A stretch of DNA of 10,131 nucleotides, from the NCBI GenBank assembly GCA_017643965.1, contig JAEPMM010000083.1, forward strand, positions 1 through 10,131. The letters run 5' to 3'. Both the position numbers and the translations under genes were made by a program. The first letter of the stretch is position 1. The number at the start of each line of letters is the position of its first letter. This DNA is from Marinobacter sp. Its GTDB lineage: Bacteria > Pseudomonadota > Gammaproteobacteria > Pseudomonadales > Oleiphilaceae. Shown one piece after another: positions 1 through 6,192 of this stretch. The notes under the pieces were generated by a model, which saw only the letters and a list, made by a program, of their open reading frames with translations, was not told the origin of the DNA and did no database searches.

Positions 1-1131
1 ATAGCCCTTGAGGGCGACATTCCGGTGACCGAAGACATCACCCGCGAGTTCAACCGCGGCATGTGGACCATTGGCTACACCGGTCAGTCGCCGGAGCGCC
101 TCAAGAAACACATGGAGTATCAGCACCACTTCGACAAGACCACACTGCGTGCCGCGGGCGGGCCCTGCGATGGCGATGTCTACGGCATGCCGTGGCCGTG
201 CTGGGGCACACCCGAGATGAACCATCCGGGTTCCCCGAACCTATACGACATGTCGGTACCGGTGTCCAAGGGTGGCCTGACCTTCCGCGCCCGCTTTGGT
301 GTCGAGCACAACGGTCAGAATATCCTGGCGGACGGCGTGTACTCCAAGGACTCCGATATCAAGGACGGCTATCCGGAATTCACCATGCAGATGCTGATGG
401 ATCTGGGCTGGGACGGAGACCTGACGGCGGAAGAGCGTGCCACCATCGACGGCATTGCCGGTCCCGAGACCAACTGGAAGACGGACTTGTCCGGTGGTAT
501 ACAGCGGGTGGCCATCAAGCACGAATGCGCCCCCTTCGGTAACGCCAAGGCCCGCGCCATCGTGTGGAACTTCCCGGATCCGGTGCCGGTTCACCGTGAA
601 CCGCTGTACACCACCCGTCGCGATCTGGTCGAGGATTACCCGACCTACGCCGACAAGCATTTCTGGCGCGTCCCGACCCTGTACGAGTCCATTCAGAAGA
701 AGGACTTCAGCAAGGACTTCCCCATCATTCTGACCTCTGGCCGTCTGGTCGAGTACGAGGGTGGCGGTGACGAAACGCGTTCCAACCCCTGGCTGGCGGA
801 ACTGCAGCAGGACATGTTCATCGAGGTGAATCCCCGCGACGCCAACAACCTGAACATTCGTGATGGCGAGGACGTCTGGGTTTCCGGCCCGGAAGGCGGG
901 CGCATCAAGGTGAAGGCCATGATCACCGAGCGGGTCGGCGAAGGCGTCGCCTTCATGCCGTTCCACTTCGGCGGACATCTGGAGGGCAAGGACCTGAGGG
1001 ACAAGTACCCCAAGGGCGCCGACCCCATCGTCCTGGGCGAATCCACCAACACGATTCAAACATACGGGTATGACTCGGTCACGCAGATGCAAGAGACCAA
1101 AGCCACCCTGTGTTCGATTATGCCAGCATAA
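1..1131 (+). CDS. fdhA: Formate dehydrogenase catalytic (alpha) subunit, 3' part only
   Basis: This is the C-terminal 376 residues of a molybdopterin-dependent formate dehydrogenase, which oxidises formate to CO2 and passes the electrons to the Fe-S subunit encoded next. The frame is open from base 1, so the gene begins upstream; the GTG at 25 is internal. The last third (about 710-1060) has the look of the molybdopterin dinucleotide-binding domain, with PIILTSGRLVEYEGGG, then IEVNPRDANNLNIRDGEDVW and FMPFHFGG. The N-terminal 4Fe-4S motif, the Sec or Cys metal ligand and any Tat signal lie outside the window, so metal type and export cannot be judged. The gene ends in a tandem TAATAA (1129-1134). 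Fifteen bases separate it from the Fe-S subunit gene, consistent with one operon. The function call rests on this domain plus the two following subunit genes, and is firm. Confidence 0.93.
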   Translation: MALEGDIPVTEDITREFNRGMWTIGYTGQSPERLKKHMEYQHHFDKTTLRAAGGPCDGDVYGMPWPCWGTPEMNHPGSPNLYDMSVPVSKGGLTFRARFGVEHNGQNILADGVYSKDSDIKDGYPEFTMQMLMDLGWDGDLTAEERATIDGIAGPETNWKTDLSGGIQRVAIKHECAPFGNAKARAIVWNFPDPVPVHREPLYTTRRDLVEDYPTYADKHFWRVPTLYESIQKKDFSKDFPIILTSGRLVEYEGGGDETRSNPWLAELQQDMFIEVNPRDANNLNIRDGEDVWVSGPEGGRIKVKAMITERVGEGVAFMPFHFGGHLEGKDLRDKYPKGADPIVLGESTNTIQTYGYDSVTQMQETKATLCSIMPA

Positions 1132-1146
1132 TAAGAGGTGTAGAAA

Positions 1147-1755
1147 ATGGCTCTTGAAGGACAAGCACGCGCAAAATTCCTTTGTGATGCCGAGCGCTGC
1201 ATCGAATGCAATGCTTGCGTAACGGCCTGTAAGAATGAGCATGAGGTCCCGTGGGGCATCAACCGTCGACGCGTGGTCACCATCGAAGATGGCAAACCCG
1301 GAGAGCGTTCGATCTCGGTAGCTTGCATGCACTGTTCAGACGCGCCCTGTATGGCCGTCTGCCCGGTGGATTGCTTCTACCAGACCGAAGACGGTGTGGT
1401 GTTGCACTCCAAGGATCTGTGTATCGGTTGTGGGTACTGCTTCTACGCTTGCCCCTTTGGTGCGCCCCAGTTCCCCCAGGCGGGTAACTTCGGCAGCCGG
1501 GGCAAAATGGACAAGTGCACGTTCTGTGCCGGTGGTCCGGAAGAGGACAATTCCCAGGCCGAGTTCGCCAAGTATGGGCGCAACCGGATTGCAGAAGGCA
1601 AACTGCCTATCTGTGCGGAAATGTGCTCAACCAAAGCCCTGTTGGCCGGTGACGGCAACGAGGTGGCGGACATCTATCGCCAACGCGTGGTGAACCGTGG
1701 TTTCGGTTCTGGCGCCTGGGGATGGGGCACAGCCTACGAGAAGAAGGGCGCCTGA
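1147..1755 (+). CDS. fdh3B: Formate dehydrogenase iron-sulfur (beta) subunit
   Basis: A 202-residue ferredoxin-like electron-transfer subunit that would carry electrons from the catalytic subunit to the cytochrome b subunit. Four cysteine groups are visible: C18/C21/C24/C28, C60/C63/C68/C72, C92/C95/C98/C102, and C124/C127 with C156/C160. This is the four [4Fe-4S] layout of FdnH/FdhB-type proteins. Two more cysteines (C13, C76) lie outside these groups. It is shorter than E. coli FdnH (about 290 residues) and has no C-terminal membrane helix, so membrane anchoring must come from the gamma subunit. This matches the short FDH3-type beta subunits. The ATG at 1147 follows GAGGTG (1135-1140) by six bases. 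An 85-base gap containing a strong hairpin separates it from the gamma subunit gene. Confidence 0.95.
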   Translation: MALEGQARAKFLCDAERCIECNACVTACKNEHEVPWGINRRRVVTIEDGKPGERSISVACMHCSDAPCMAVCPVDCFYQTEDGVVLHSKDLCIGCGYCFYACPFGAPQFPQAGNFGSRGKMDKCTFCAGGPEEDNSQAEFAKYGRNRIAEGKLPICAEMCSTKALLAGDGNEVADIYRQRVVNRGFGSGAWGWGTAYEKKGA

Positions 1756-1769
1756 GCCCAACAGATGGA

Positions 1770-1803
1770 TCCGGGGCCCTAGTGCCCCGGAATTCATTGG
1801 GGC
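1770..1803 (+). other. Intercistronic hairpin with a competing alternative stem
   Basis: Between the beta and gamma subunit genes, TCCGGGGC (1770-1777) pairs perfectly with GCCCCGGA (1784-1791) around a six-base loop. The same GCCCC (1784-1788) can instead pair with GGGGC (1799-1803), so two mutually exclusive stems are possible. No T-run follows, so this is not a classical terminator. An mRNA-stability or processing element that sets subunit ratios is a plausible role, but this is inferred. Confidence 0.45.
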
Positions 1804-1840
1804 AACCGCTTCTTATTGTTCATTCCGCTGGAGTGTTCTC

Positions 1841-3013
1841 ATGAACATGAAACTGTTTGGTGCCGTCGTCTTCGCAGTGGCGACGCTGCTGGCCAACCCC
1901 GCGTGGGCGCAGGACGCCGCCGGGGTTGACCGGTCCGGTACCGGGGGGGCTCAGACCCTGGAAGACATCATGGCCCGTCAGCAGCAGATGAAGGTTGACG
2001 AGTCGTTCCGCTCAGAAAATCTGGGCAACCCCGACAACGCCGCCGCGATCAGTGAGCAACTGGGCACCCGCGGGGGTGTCTCTGACGCCGACACCTGGCG
2101 CGGCATCCGCTACAACGAGAGTGACATCACTACCCAGGCCCGGAGCCCGGCCGCCGATGTTCTCATCCAGGATGGTGGCATGCCCTGGTACACGCTCCGA
2201 GAAGGCCCGGTGCTGACCTACGGTGGCCTGGCGTTGCTCGGCATCATCGTGCTGCTCACCGTGTTCTACTTTGTGCGCGGACGCATCAGAATCGATGGCG
2301 GACCCGCAGGGACCACCATCGAACGCTTCAAGGCCATCGAACGCTTCGGCCACTGGCTGCTGGCCGGCTCGTTCATTGTCCTCGGCCTCACCGGGTTGAT
2401 TACCCTGATGGGACGCAGCTTCCTGATCCCGGTGATGGGGCCAGACGCCTTTGCGACCCTGGCAGCAGGCTCCAAGTGGCTCCACAACAACGTGGCCTGG
2501 GCGTTCATGCTGGGTCTGGTGATGACCTTCGTTATGTGGGTTGCTCACAACATCCCCAACAAGCTCGACTGGCAATGGCTCAAGGCCGGCGGCGGCATCT
2601 TTACCAAATCCCACCCGCCCGCCAAAAAGTTCAATGCCGGCCAGAAGATCATTTTCTGGACGGTGATGATTCTGGGTTTCTCGGTGTCCCTGTCCGGCCT
2701 GTCCCTGCTGTTTCCGTTTGAAATGCCGATGTTTGCCAAGACCTTTGGCGTGATGAACAGCATTCTGGGCACCGACTTCCCCACGGTTCTCGCGCCCCAC
2801 GAGGAAATGCAGTACGCCAACATCTGGCACTCGATCGTGGCGTTCGTGATGATGGTGGCCATCATTGCCCACATCTACATCGGTTCGGTGGGTATGGAAG
2901 GGGCATTCGATGCCATGGGCAACGGCCAGGTAGACGTGGAGTGGGCACGCCAACACCACGATCTGTGGGTGGCCGAAGTCGAGGCTAAACAGGCGAAAGG
3001 AGAGTCAACGTGA
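1841..3013 (+). CDS. Formate dehydrogenase cytochrome b556 (gamma) subunit
   Basis: A 390-residue membrane subunit that would anchor the dehydrogenase and move electrons through b-type haems to the quinone pool. The open frame extends upstream, but the ATG at 1841 is preferred: it follows GGAG (1830-1833) by seven bases and gives a clear signal peptide (residues 1-23, ending AWA before QDAA). A mature N-terminal segment of about 95 residues comes next, probably periplasmic. Hydrophobic segments follow at about 124-146, 172-190, 217-237, 269-291 and 331-350. Candidate haem ligands in or near helices are H171 (FGHWLL), H215, H236, H330 (IWHSIV) and H344 (AHIYIG). The long exported segment and extra first helix are typical of the FDH3-type gamma family rather than the shorter E. 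coli FdnI. Its stop overlaps the GTG start of the next small ORF. Confidence 0.93.
   Translation: MNMKLFGAVVFAVATLLANPAWAQDAAGVDRSGTGGAQTLEDIMARQQQMKVDESFRSENLGNPDNAAAISEQLGTRGGVSDADTWRGIRYNESDITTQARSPAADVLIQDGGMPWYTLREGPVLTYGGLALLGIIVLLTVFYFVRGRIRIDGGPAGTTIERFKAIERFGHWLLAGSFIVLGLTGLITLMGRSFLIPVMGPDAFATLAAGSKWLHNNVAWAFMLGLVMTFVMWVAHNIPNKLDWQWLKAGGGIFTKSHPPAKKFNAGQKIIFWTVMILGFSVSLSGLSLLFPFEMPMFAKTFGVMNSILGTDFPTVLAPHEEMQYANIWHSIVAFVMMVAIIAHIYIGSVGMEGAFDAMGNGQVDVEWARQHHDLWVAEVEAKQAKGEST
2997..3002 (+). promoter_or_regulatory. Perfect Shine-Dalgarno for the 42-residue ORF
   Basis: AAGGAG lies inside the last codons of the gamma subunit gene, seven bases before a GTG at 3010. No other start codon sits at a usable distance; the next in-frame ATG (3019) is 16 bases away. 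The site therefore supports translation of the small ORF and picks its start. Confidence 0.7.
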
Positions 3014-3138
3014 AGGTTATGATTCTGGCGTTTGCCGCCGCCCTGGTGATTGCCTTTCTCGCCCCGGAAATACTGGGGCAACTGGGCTGGTCCACCGCCG
3101 AACAAGGCAGCAGCGCAACGAATGTGCGGCTTGACTGA
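3010..3138 (+). CDS. Small single-helix membrane protein, unknown, in the formate dehydrogenase operon
   Basis: A 42-residue ORF starting at a GTG that overlaps the gamma subunit stop (GTGA, 3010-3013), an arrangement typical of translational coupling. It is preceded by AAGGAG with seven-base spacing. The product begins MKVMILAFAAALVIAFLAPE, so one short hydrophobic helix covers about residues 3-18, followed by a polar tail ending in NVRLD. There is no cysteine and no histidine, so it is not an electron carrier. I do not recognise a family. Position suggests a small accessory membrane subunit or assembly factor for the formate dehydrogenase. It overlaps the downstream tusA-like ORF by 17 bases in another frame. 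The translation signals are strong, but the short length means chance cannot be excluded. Confidence 0.62.
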   Translation: MKVMILAFAAALVIAFLAPEILGQLGWSTAEQGSSATNVRLD

Positions 3139-3382
3139 TCAAGCCGCCGCGCAGCAGGAGGTTCACCAGATCGATGCCGTCGGTCTGGTGTGCCCCCTTC
3201 CTATTCTGCGTTTGAAAAAACGCACCCAACACCTGCCCAGCGGAACCCGGGTCGATTTTCTCGCCGACGACCCCAGCGGCCGTGGCGATCTGCAGTTACT
3301 GTGCGAAGTCACCGGTCACAGGATTGAGTGGATCCGCGAGGAAGACGCGGGCGTTACCCGTTACCGGATCTGTCTGGCCTAG
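3122..3382 (+). CDS. TusA-family sulfur carrier protein
   Basis: An 86-residue protein of the TusA/SirA/YeeD family, small cytosolic carriers that hold a persulfide on a conserved cysteine. The signature is C24-P-L-P27 in GLVCPLPILRLKK, the CPxP motif at the start of the first helix, and the length matches the family (E. coli TusA has 81). The ATG at 3122 is chosen because family similarity begins near residue 15. The open frame continues upstream to 3050, but that part overlaps the small ORF and looks unlike TusA. The ribosome site is weak (AAGG, 3104-3107, rather far), so translation may be coupled to the upstream miniprotein, whose end it overlaps by 17 bases. Its place at the end of a formate dehydrogenase operon suggests sulfur delivery for molybdenum cofactor sulfuration, a role linked to TusA and FdhD in E. 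coli. That job here is inference. Confidence 0.87.
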   Translation: MCGLTDQAAAQQEVHQIDAVGLVCPLPILRLKKRTQHLPSGTRVDFLADDPSGRGDLQLLCEVTGHRIEWIREEDAGVTRYRICLA

Positions 3383-3506
3383 CCAACCCCGCCCAACAGC
3401 AAGCTGAGCAGTCGTTCAAATTTACTGACAGGCAAAGTCGATATTCTTCGCTTTCAGCGCACCCTGCCCTTGGAGATACTCCGCCCCTGTTCTTTCCGGC
3501 AAACAC

Positions 3507-3510
3507 GAGG
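3507..3510 (+). promoter_or_regulatory. Shine-Dalgarno that decides the oxidoreductase start
   Basis: GAGG ends nine bases before the ATG at 3520 but only three bases before the ATG at 3514. The spacing favours 3520 as the true start. The 137 bases between the tusA-like stop and this start hold no other gene and no convincing sigma-70 promoter or terminator. Confidence 0.55.
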
Positions 3511-3519
3511 GTTATGTCT

Positions 3520-4620
3520 ATGAGCGATACCATGCAAGCTGTCGATTTCCGCTCCATTCGTTTTCCGAACCGGTTTGCCCTGGCCCCCATGACGCGCACC
3601 AGCGCCGGTGCCGATGGCACACCGAATGCACTCATGGCCGACCACTACGAGCGTTACGCGCAGGGCGGTTTTGGCCTGGTCATCACTGAAGGCACCTACA
3701 CCGACGACAAGGCCAGCCAGGGCTACGCCAACCAGCCCGGCATCATCAACGACAGCCACGTTGAGGGCTGGAAAACCATCATCGATCGCGTGCATGCCGC
3801 CGGCAGCCGGATCTTCGTGCAGCTGATGCACGCCGGTGCCCAGTTTCAGGCCAACCGCTACACCGACCAGCCCCTTGGGCCGAGTGAAGTGGCCCCGAAA
3901 GGCGCCCCCCTGGGCCTGTACGGCGATCAGCAAACCTGGCGGGTACCGTCCACCATGAATGACAGCGATATCCAGACGGTCATTGACGGTTTTGCCCGCT
4001 CAGCGGCCAACGCCAAAGCCGCCGGCTTCGACGGCATCGAGATTCACGGCGCCAACGGCTACCTCCTGAACCAGTTTCTGAGCACCTATTTCAACCGACG
4101 AAACGACAACTACGGCGGCACCCTGGAAAACCGTCTGCATCTGGTGGTGGACGTGGTTCGTGCAGTGCGCAAGGCCGTCGGCGACGACTATCCGGTGGGT
4201 ATCCGCCTGTCTCAGGGCACGGTGACCGACCCGGATTACCAACTGCCCGAAGGCGCGGCAGGCTTCCGCCAGATTGTGGAAGCCGTCCGCGACGCCGGCG
4301 CTGACTTTGTTCATACCACCGACGGCGACGTCCATCGCCAGCACTTTGTCAGCGGTGATGAGAGCCTGGCCAGCGTTGCCGCCACCGTGGAGGGTATTGA
4401 TCTGATCGTGAACGGCGGCATCGAGGAAACCAATCATCAGGACATCGCCAACCGGTTTCCCGGCACCCTGCTGGCCGTCGGCAAGAAAGCTCTGGCCAAT
4501 CCTGACTTCGTTCAGCGACTCAAGGATGGTAAGGAAATCGCCGAGCTGGACTTCCAGATGCTCCTGCCCAAGGCCACCATCACCAATGAACTGGCCTGGC
4601 GCGAGCAGAACGGGTCCTGA
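3520..4620 (+). CDS. Old Yellow Enzyme family NADH:flavin oxidoreductase
   Basis: A 366-residue FMN-dependent TIM-barrel ene-reductase that would reduce activated C=C bonds with NAD(P)H; the natural substrate is unknown. Visible family marks are LAPMTRT (21-27), QLMHAG (101-106), and the active-site block IEIHGANGYLLNQFLS. In that block H176, N179 and Y181 match the substrate-binding His/Asn pair and the proton-donating Tyr of OYE1. NRRNDNYGGTLENR follows, then NGG (298-300) and VGKKALANPDF near the FMN phosphate site. Most relatives have Gly-Arg at that last point, whereas this one has G321-K322. The length is normal. It follows the formate operon by 137 bases and converges on the AraC gene, with 16 bases between stops. 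Either upstream genes or its own promoter could drive it. The ATG at 3514 is an alternative start. Confidence 0.93.
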   Translation: MSDTMQAVDFRSIRFPNRFALAPMTRTSAGADGTPNALMADHYERYAQGGFGLVITEGTYTDDKASQGYANQPGIINDSHVEGWKTIIDRVHAAGSRIFVQLMHAGAQFQANRYTDQPLGPSEVAPKGAPLGLYGDQQTWRVPSTMNDSDIQTVIDGFARSAANAKAAGFDGIEIHGANGYLLNQFLSTYFNRRNDNYGGTLENRLHLVVDVVRAVRKAVGDDYPVGIRLSQGTVTDPDYQLPEGAAGFRQIVEAVRDAGADFVHTTDGDVHRQHFVSGDESLASVAATVEGIDLIVNGGIEETNHQDIANRFPGTLLAVGKKALANPDFVQRLKDGKEIAELDFQMLLPKATITNELAWREQNGS

Positions 4621-4643
4621 ATTCCCCGGCACTCGGTCAGGAC
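4614..4643. terminator. Inverted repeat spanning both convergent stop codons
   Basis: GTCCTGA (4614-4620) and TCAGGAC (4637-4643) are a perfect 7-bp inverted repeat. The left arm contains the oxidoreductase TGA and the right arm the AraC-gene TGA. A short inner stem, CCG (4626-4628) with CGG (4634-4636), is possible. There is no T-run on either side, so it is at best a weak bidirectional terminator or an RNA end-protecting hairpin. Confidence 0.4.
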
Positions 4644-5665
4644 AGGTTGTGGCGCCGGTATTCATCCGGCGTCACGTTAAACCACTTTTTGAACGCCCGC
4701 CGGAAATTGGCGCTGTCGTGATAGTTCAGCATTTCCGCCATGGCCTCGATGGACATGGTGCCATCCCGTAGATATCCGATCGCCTGCTGCGAGAGGATTT
4801 CGTTCCGCAGGTGTCGGAAACTGCTCCCCTCGCGCTTCAGCTTTCTCGCCAGCGTTCGCTTGCAGACAAACAGCATCGCGGCGGCTTCCTCTTCGCTCAA
4901 GGTACCGGGCGGGTGCGACAGCAGCATTCTCTTGACCTGGTAGGTGCAGGTTTTCTGGTCCGGACGCAGTTGGGCGAGCATGGCCTGGCACTGTTGCAGC
5001 GCCATCCTGTAATTTTCATCGTTGGCGGACGCGTTCGGAATCCGGCACACCGCCAGCGGGATTCTCAGCCTGAACGCCTCGGCCCCGAATTCTACGGGGC
5101 CGGGAATATGGTCGGCATAGCGGTCACCGTAAGCCGGCCTCTGGTGAACAAAGCAGCTGACCGCCTCCTCCACGGGGCGGCCCACTATAAACTCGGCACT
5201 TTCAAAAAAAATGGTGACAGCGATCTCGCTCAGCACCCGATGCAGTTCTTCTCCGTGCACCCTGTCAAAGCCGCAGGTGACCTCCAGCCAGTCGCCCCGC
5301 GTCTCTAATTCAAGCCGGGCAAGGCTCATACGGATTGGCAGAAATTCCTGGAATGCCCGCAACGCGGTGTGCAGATCGGGGCTGCTGTTCACCAGAAACC
5401 CCATGGCACCGTGGGTCGGCGAGGTCAGGCGACGTCCTATCCGGAAACCGAAGGCGGCGTCATTGGCGATACCCAGACTGTTCTGCAGAATCTGCAATTG
5501 CTGTTGTGGTGTCAGCAAGGTGTCTTCCCGCAGAAACTGATCGACGGACAACCCGGTCATCGCCAGCAAGTCGGACACGTCCTGCGCCTGAAGGCCCAAC
5601 TCCCGGGCGATCAAGCGGCTGTAGTTCGAGGGAATACTCGCAATGCCGGCATCGATGGTGGTCAC
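4637..5665 (-). CDS. AraC-family transcriptional regulator, probable regulator of the P450 pair
   Basis: A 342-residue regulator. Residues about 20-210 resemble the arabinose-binding-like N-terminal domain of the OruR/ArgR/VirF-type AraC group, containing THGAMGFLVNSSPDL and FCGFDR-like blocks. The C-terminus has two helix-turn-helix units: about 257-283 (SEEEAAAMLFVCKRTLARKL) and 305-338, ending in the family signature around NYHDSANFRRAFKKWFNVTPDEYRR. The start is a GTG. An in-frame TGA (5678-5680) lies just upstream, so no longer start exists, and AAGAAG (5671-5676 on the plus strand as CTTCTT) gives a weak ribosome site. It is divergent from the ferredoxin-CYP153 genes across 179 bases, as is common for CYP153 and alkane clusters, so control of that pair by alkanes or fatty acids is the likely role. 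The effector is not visible from sequence. Confidence 0.92.
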   Translation of the reverse strand: MTTIDAGIASIPSNYSRLIARELGLQAQDVSDLLAMTGLSVDQFLREDTLLTPQQQLQILQNSLGIANDAAFGFRIGRRLTSPTHGAMGFLVNSSPDLHTALRAFQEFLPIRMSLARLELETRGDWLEVTCGFDRVHGEELHRVLSEIAVTIFFESAEFIVGRPVEEAVSCFVHQRPAYGDRYADHIPGPVEFGAEAFRLRIPLAVCRIPNASANDENYRMALQQCQAMLAQLRPDQKTCTYQVKRMLLSHPPGTLSEEEAAAMLFVCKRTLARKLKREGSSFRHLRNEILSQQAIGYLRDGTMSIEAMAEMLNYHDSANFRRAFKKWFNVTPDEYRRHNLS

Positions 5666-5698
5666 AGGCGCTTCTTGTCAATCCGTTGGCATTCAACA

Positions 5699-5720
5699 GG
5701 CGGCTTGCTTCAAGACCGCC
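5699..5720 (-). other. Near-perfect inverted repeat in the regulator leader
   Basis: GGCGGCTTG (5699-5707) pairs with CAAG plus CCGCC (5711-5720), with a three-base loop and one bulged A at 5715. That gives nine base pairs. It lies between the predicted regulator promoter and its GTG start. It could be a 5' leader hairpin in the regulator mRNA or a palindromic protein-binding site. Confidence 0.45.
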
Positions 5721-5732
5721 CCGCGTTGTCCG

Positions 5733-5761
5733 AGTGTCTTTAAATGACCCCCTAATGTCAA
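5733..5761 (-). promoter_or_regulatory. Predicted sigma-70 promoter of the AraC-type gene
   Basis: On the minus strand a consensus TTGACA (5756-5761) is followed after 17 bases by GACACT (5733-5738), which has three of six matches to TATAAT. The -35 box is perfect but the -10 is poor. The -35 lies between the two ATGACC repeats, and the spacer contains one of them, so bound regulator would cover this promoter. Confidence 0.45.
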
Positions 5762-5770
5762 TTTATGACC
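5744..5770. promoter_or_regulatory. Putative AraC-type operator: two ATGACC direct repeats 21 bases apart
   Basis: ATGACC occurs at 5744-5749 and again at 5765-5770, each after an A/T-rich run, with a repeat distance of exactly 21 bases, or two helical turns. This is the usual geometry for an AraC-family dimer binding two direct half-sites on one face of DNA. The site sits upstream of a possible -10 for the ferredoxin gene (TAATCT, 5794-5799) that has no recognisable -35 box. That fits activator-dependent transcription. Binding by the adjacent regulator is inferred. Confidence 0.5.
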
Positions 5771-5844
5771 TGCCGCCGCGGCACTGCAGCACCTAATCTG
5801 GCCACATCACTGTTAATCCCGAACACAACAGAAGCGAGAGGGTT

Positions 5845-6165
5845 ATGGGGCAGATCACCTTCATTGAACACAACGGCACAGAACATGTCGTCACCATCGA
5901 AGTGGGCCAGTCACTGATGCAGGTGGCCGTGGACAACGACGTGCCCGGGATCGACGCCGATTGCGGCGGCGCCTGCGCTTGCGGCACCTGCCACGTGATC
6001 GTCGATCAACACTGGATGCAGGCCACTGGCGGCATCCAGGCGGATGAGCAGGGCATGCTGGGACTGACGCCGGAGAAGACCGAGACCTCTCGCCTGTCCT
6101 GCCAGGTCACCGTCACAGAGCAGCTGGATGGCATGGTGGTGCGCCTGCCGGAATTTCAGATGTGA
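5845..6165 (+). CDS. [2Fe-2S] ferredoxin, electron donor to the P450
   Basis: A 106-residue ferredoxin of the vertebrate/putidaredoxin (adrenodoxin) type that would pass single electrons to the P450 encoded 27 bases downstream. The cluster ligands are C40, C46, C49 and C86, giving C-x5-C-x2-C-x36-C. The block around them (DADCGGACACGTCHVIV) is typical, and C44 is an extra non-ligand cysteine common in this group. The length matches putidaredoxin (about 106). The ATG at 5845 is preceded by GAGAGGG (5836-5842), a strong but closely spaced ribosome site. It is the first gene of a two-gene unit divergent from the AraC regulator. A ferredoxin reductase is not encoded anywhere in the window. Confidence 0.95.
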   Translation: MGQITFIEHNGTEHVVTIEVGQSLMQVAVDNDVPGIDADCGGACACGTCHVIVDQHWMQATGGIQADEQGMLGLTPEKTETSRLSCQVTVTEQLDGMVVRLPEFQM

Positions 6166-6192
6166 CTGCCACAACACTTCAAAAGGTGAACC

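Noticed and set aside
241..1332. A 363-residue open frame on the minus strand, antisense to the formate dehydrogenase genes
   Set aside because: It is a shadow of GC-rich coding sequence. It has no recognisable domain, runs across two real genes, and the plus-strand proteins are firmly identified.
1697..1840. Upstream extension of the cytochrome b frame into the Fe-S subunit gene
   Set aside because: It lacks a ribosome site, and its translation has no signal-peptide character. The ATG at 1841 has both a Shine-Dalgarno and a signal peptide.
2012..2959. A 315-residue minus-strand open frame rich in His, Gly and Gln
   Set aside because: The composition is that of an antisense frame. The opposite strand encodes a clear cytochrome b subunit with helices and haem histidines.
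3425..3453. Possible promoter before the ene-reductase: CTGACA (3425-3430) and TATTCT (3442-3447)
   Set aside because: The boxes are only 11 bases apart, and no hexamer at 16-18 bases spacing is a good match, so I do not call it.
5775..5782. GCCGCGGC palindrome upstream of the ferredoxin gene
   Set aside because: An 8-base GC palindrome is expected often in DNA of this composition, and it does not align with the ATGACC repeats.
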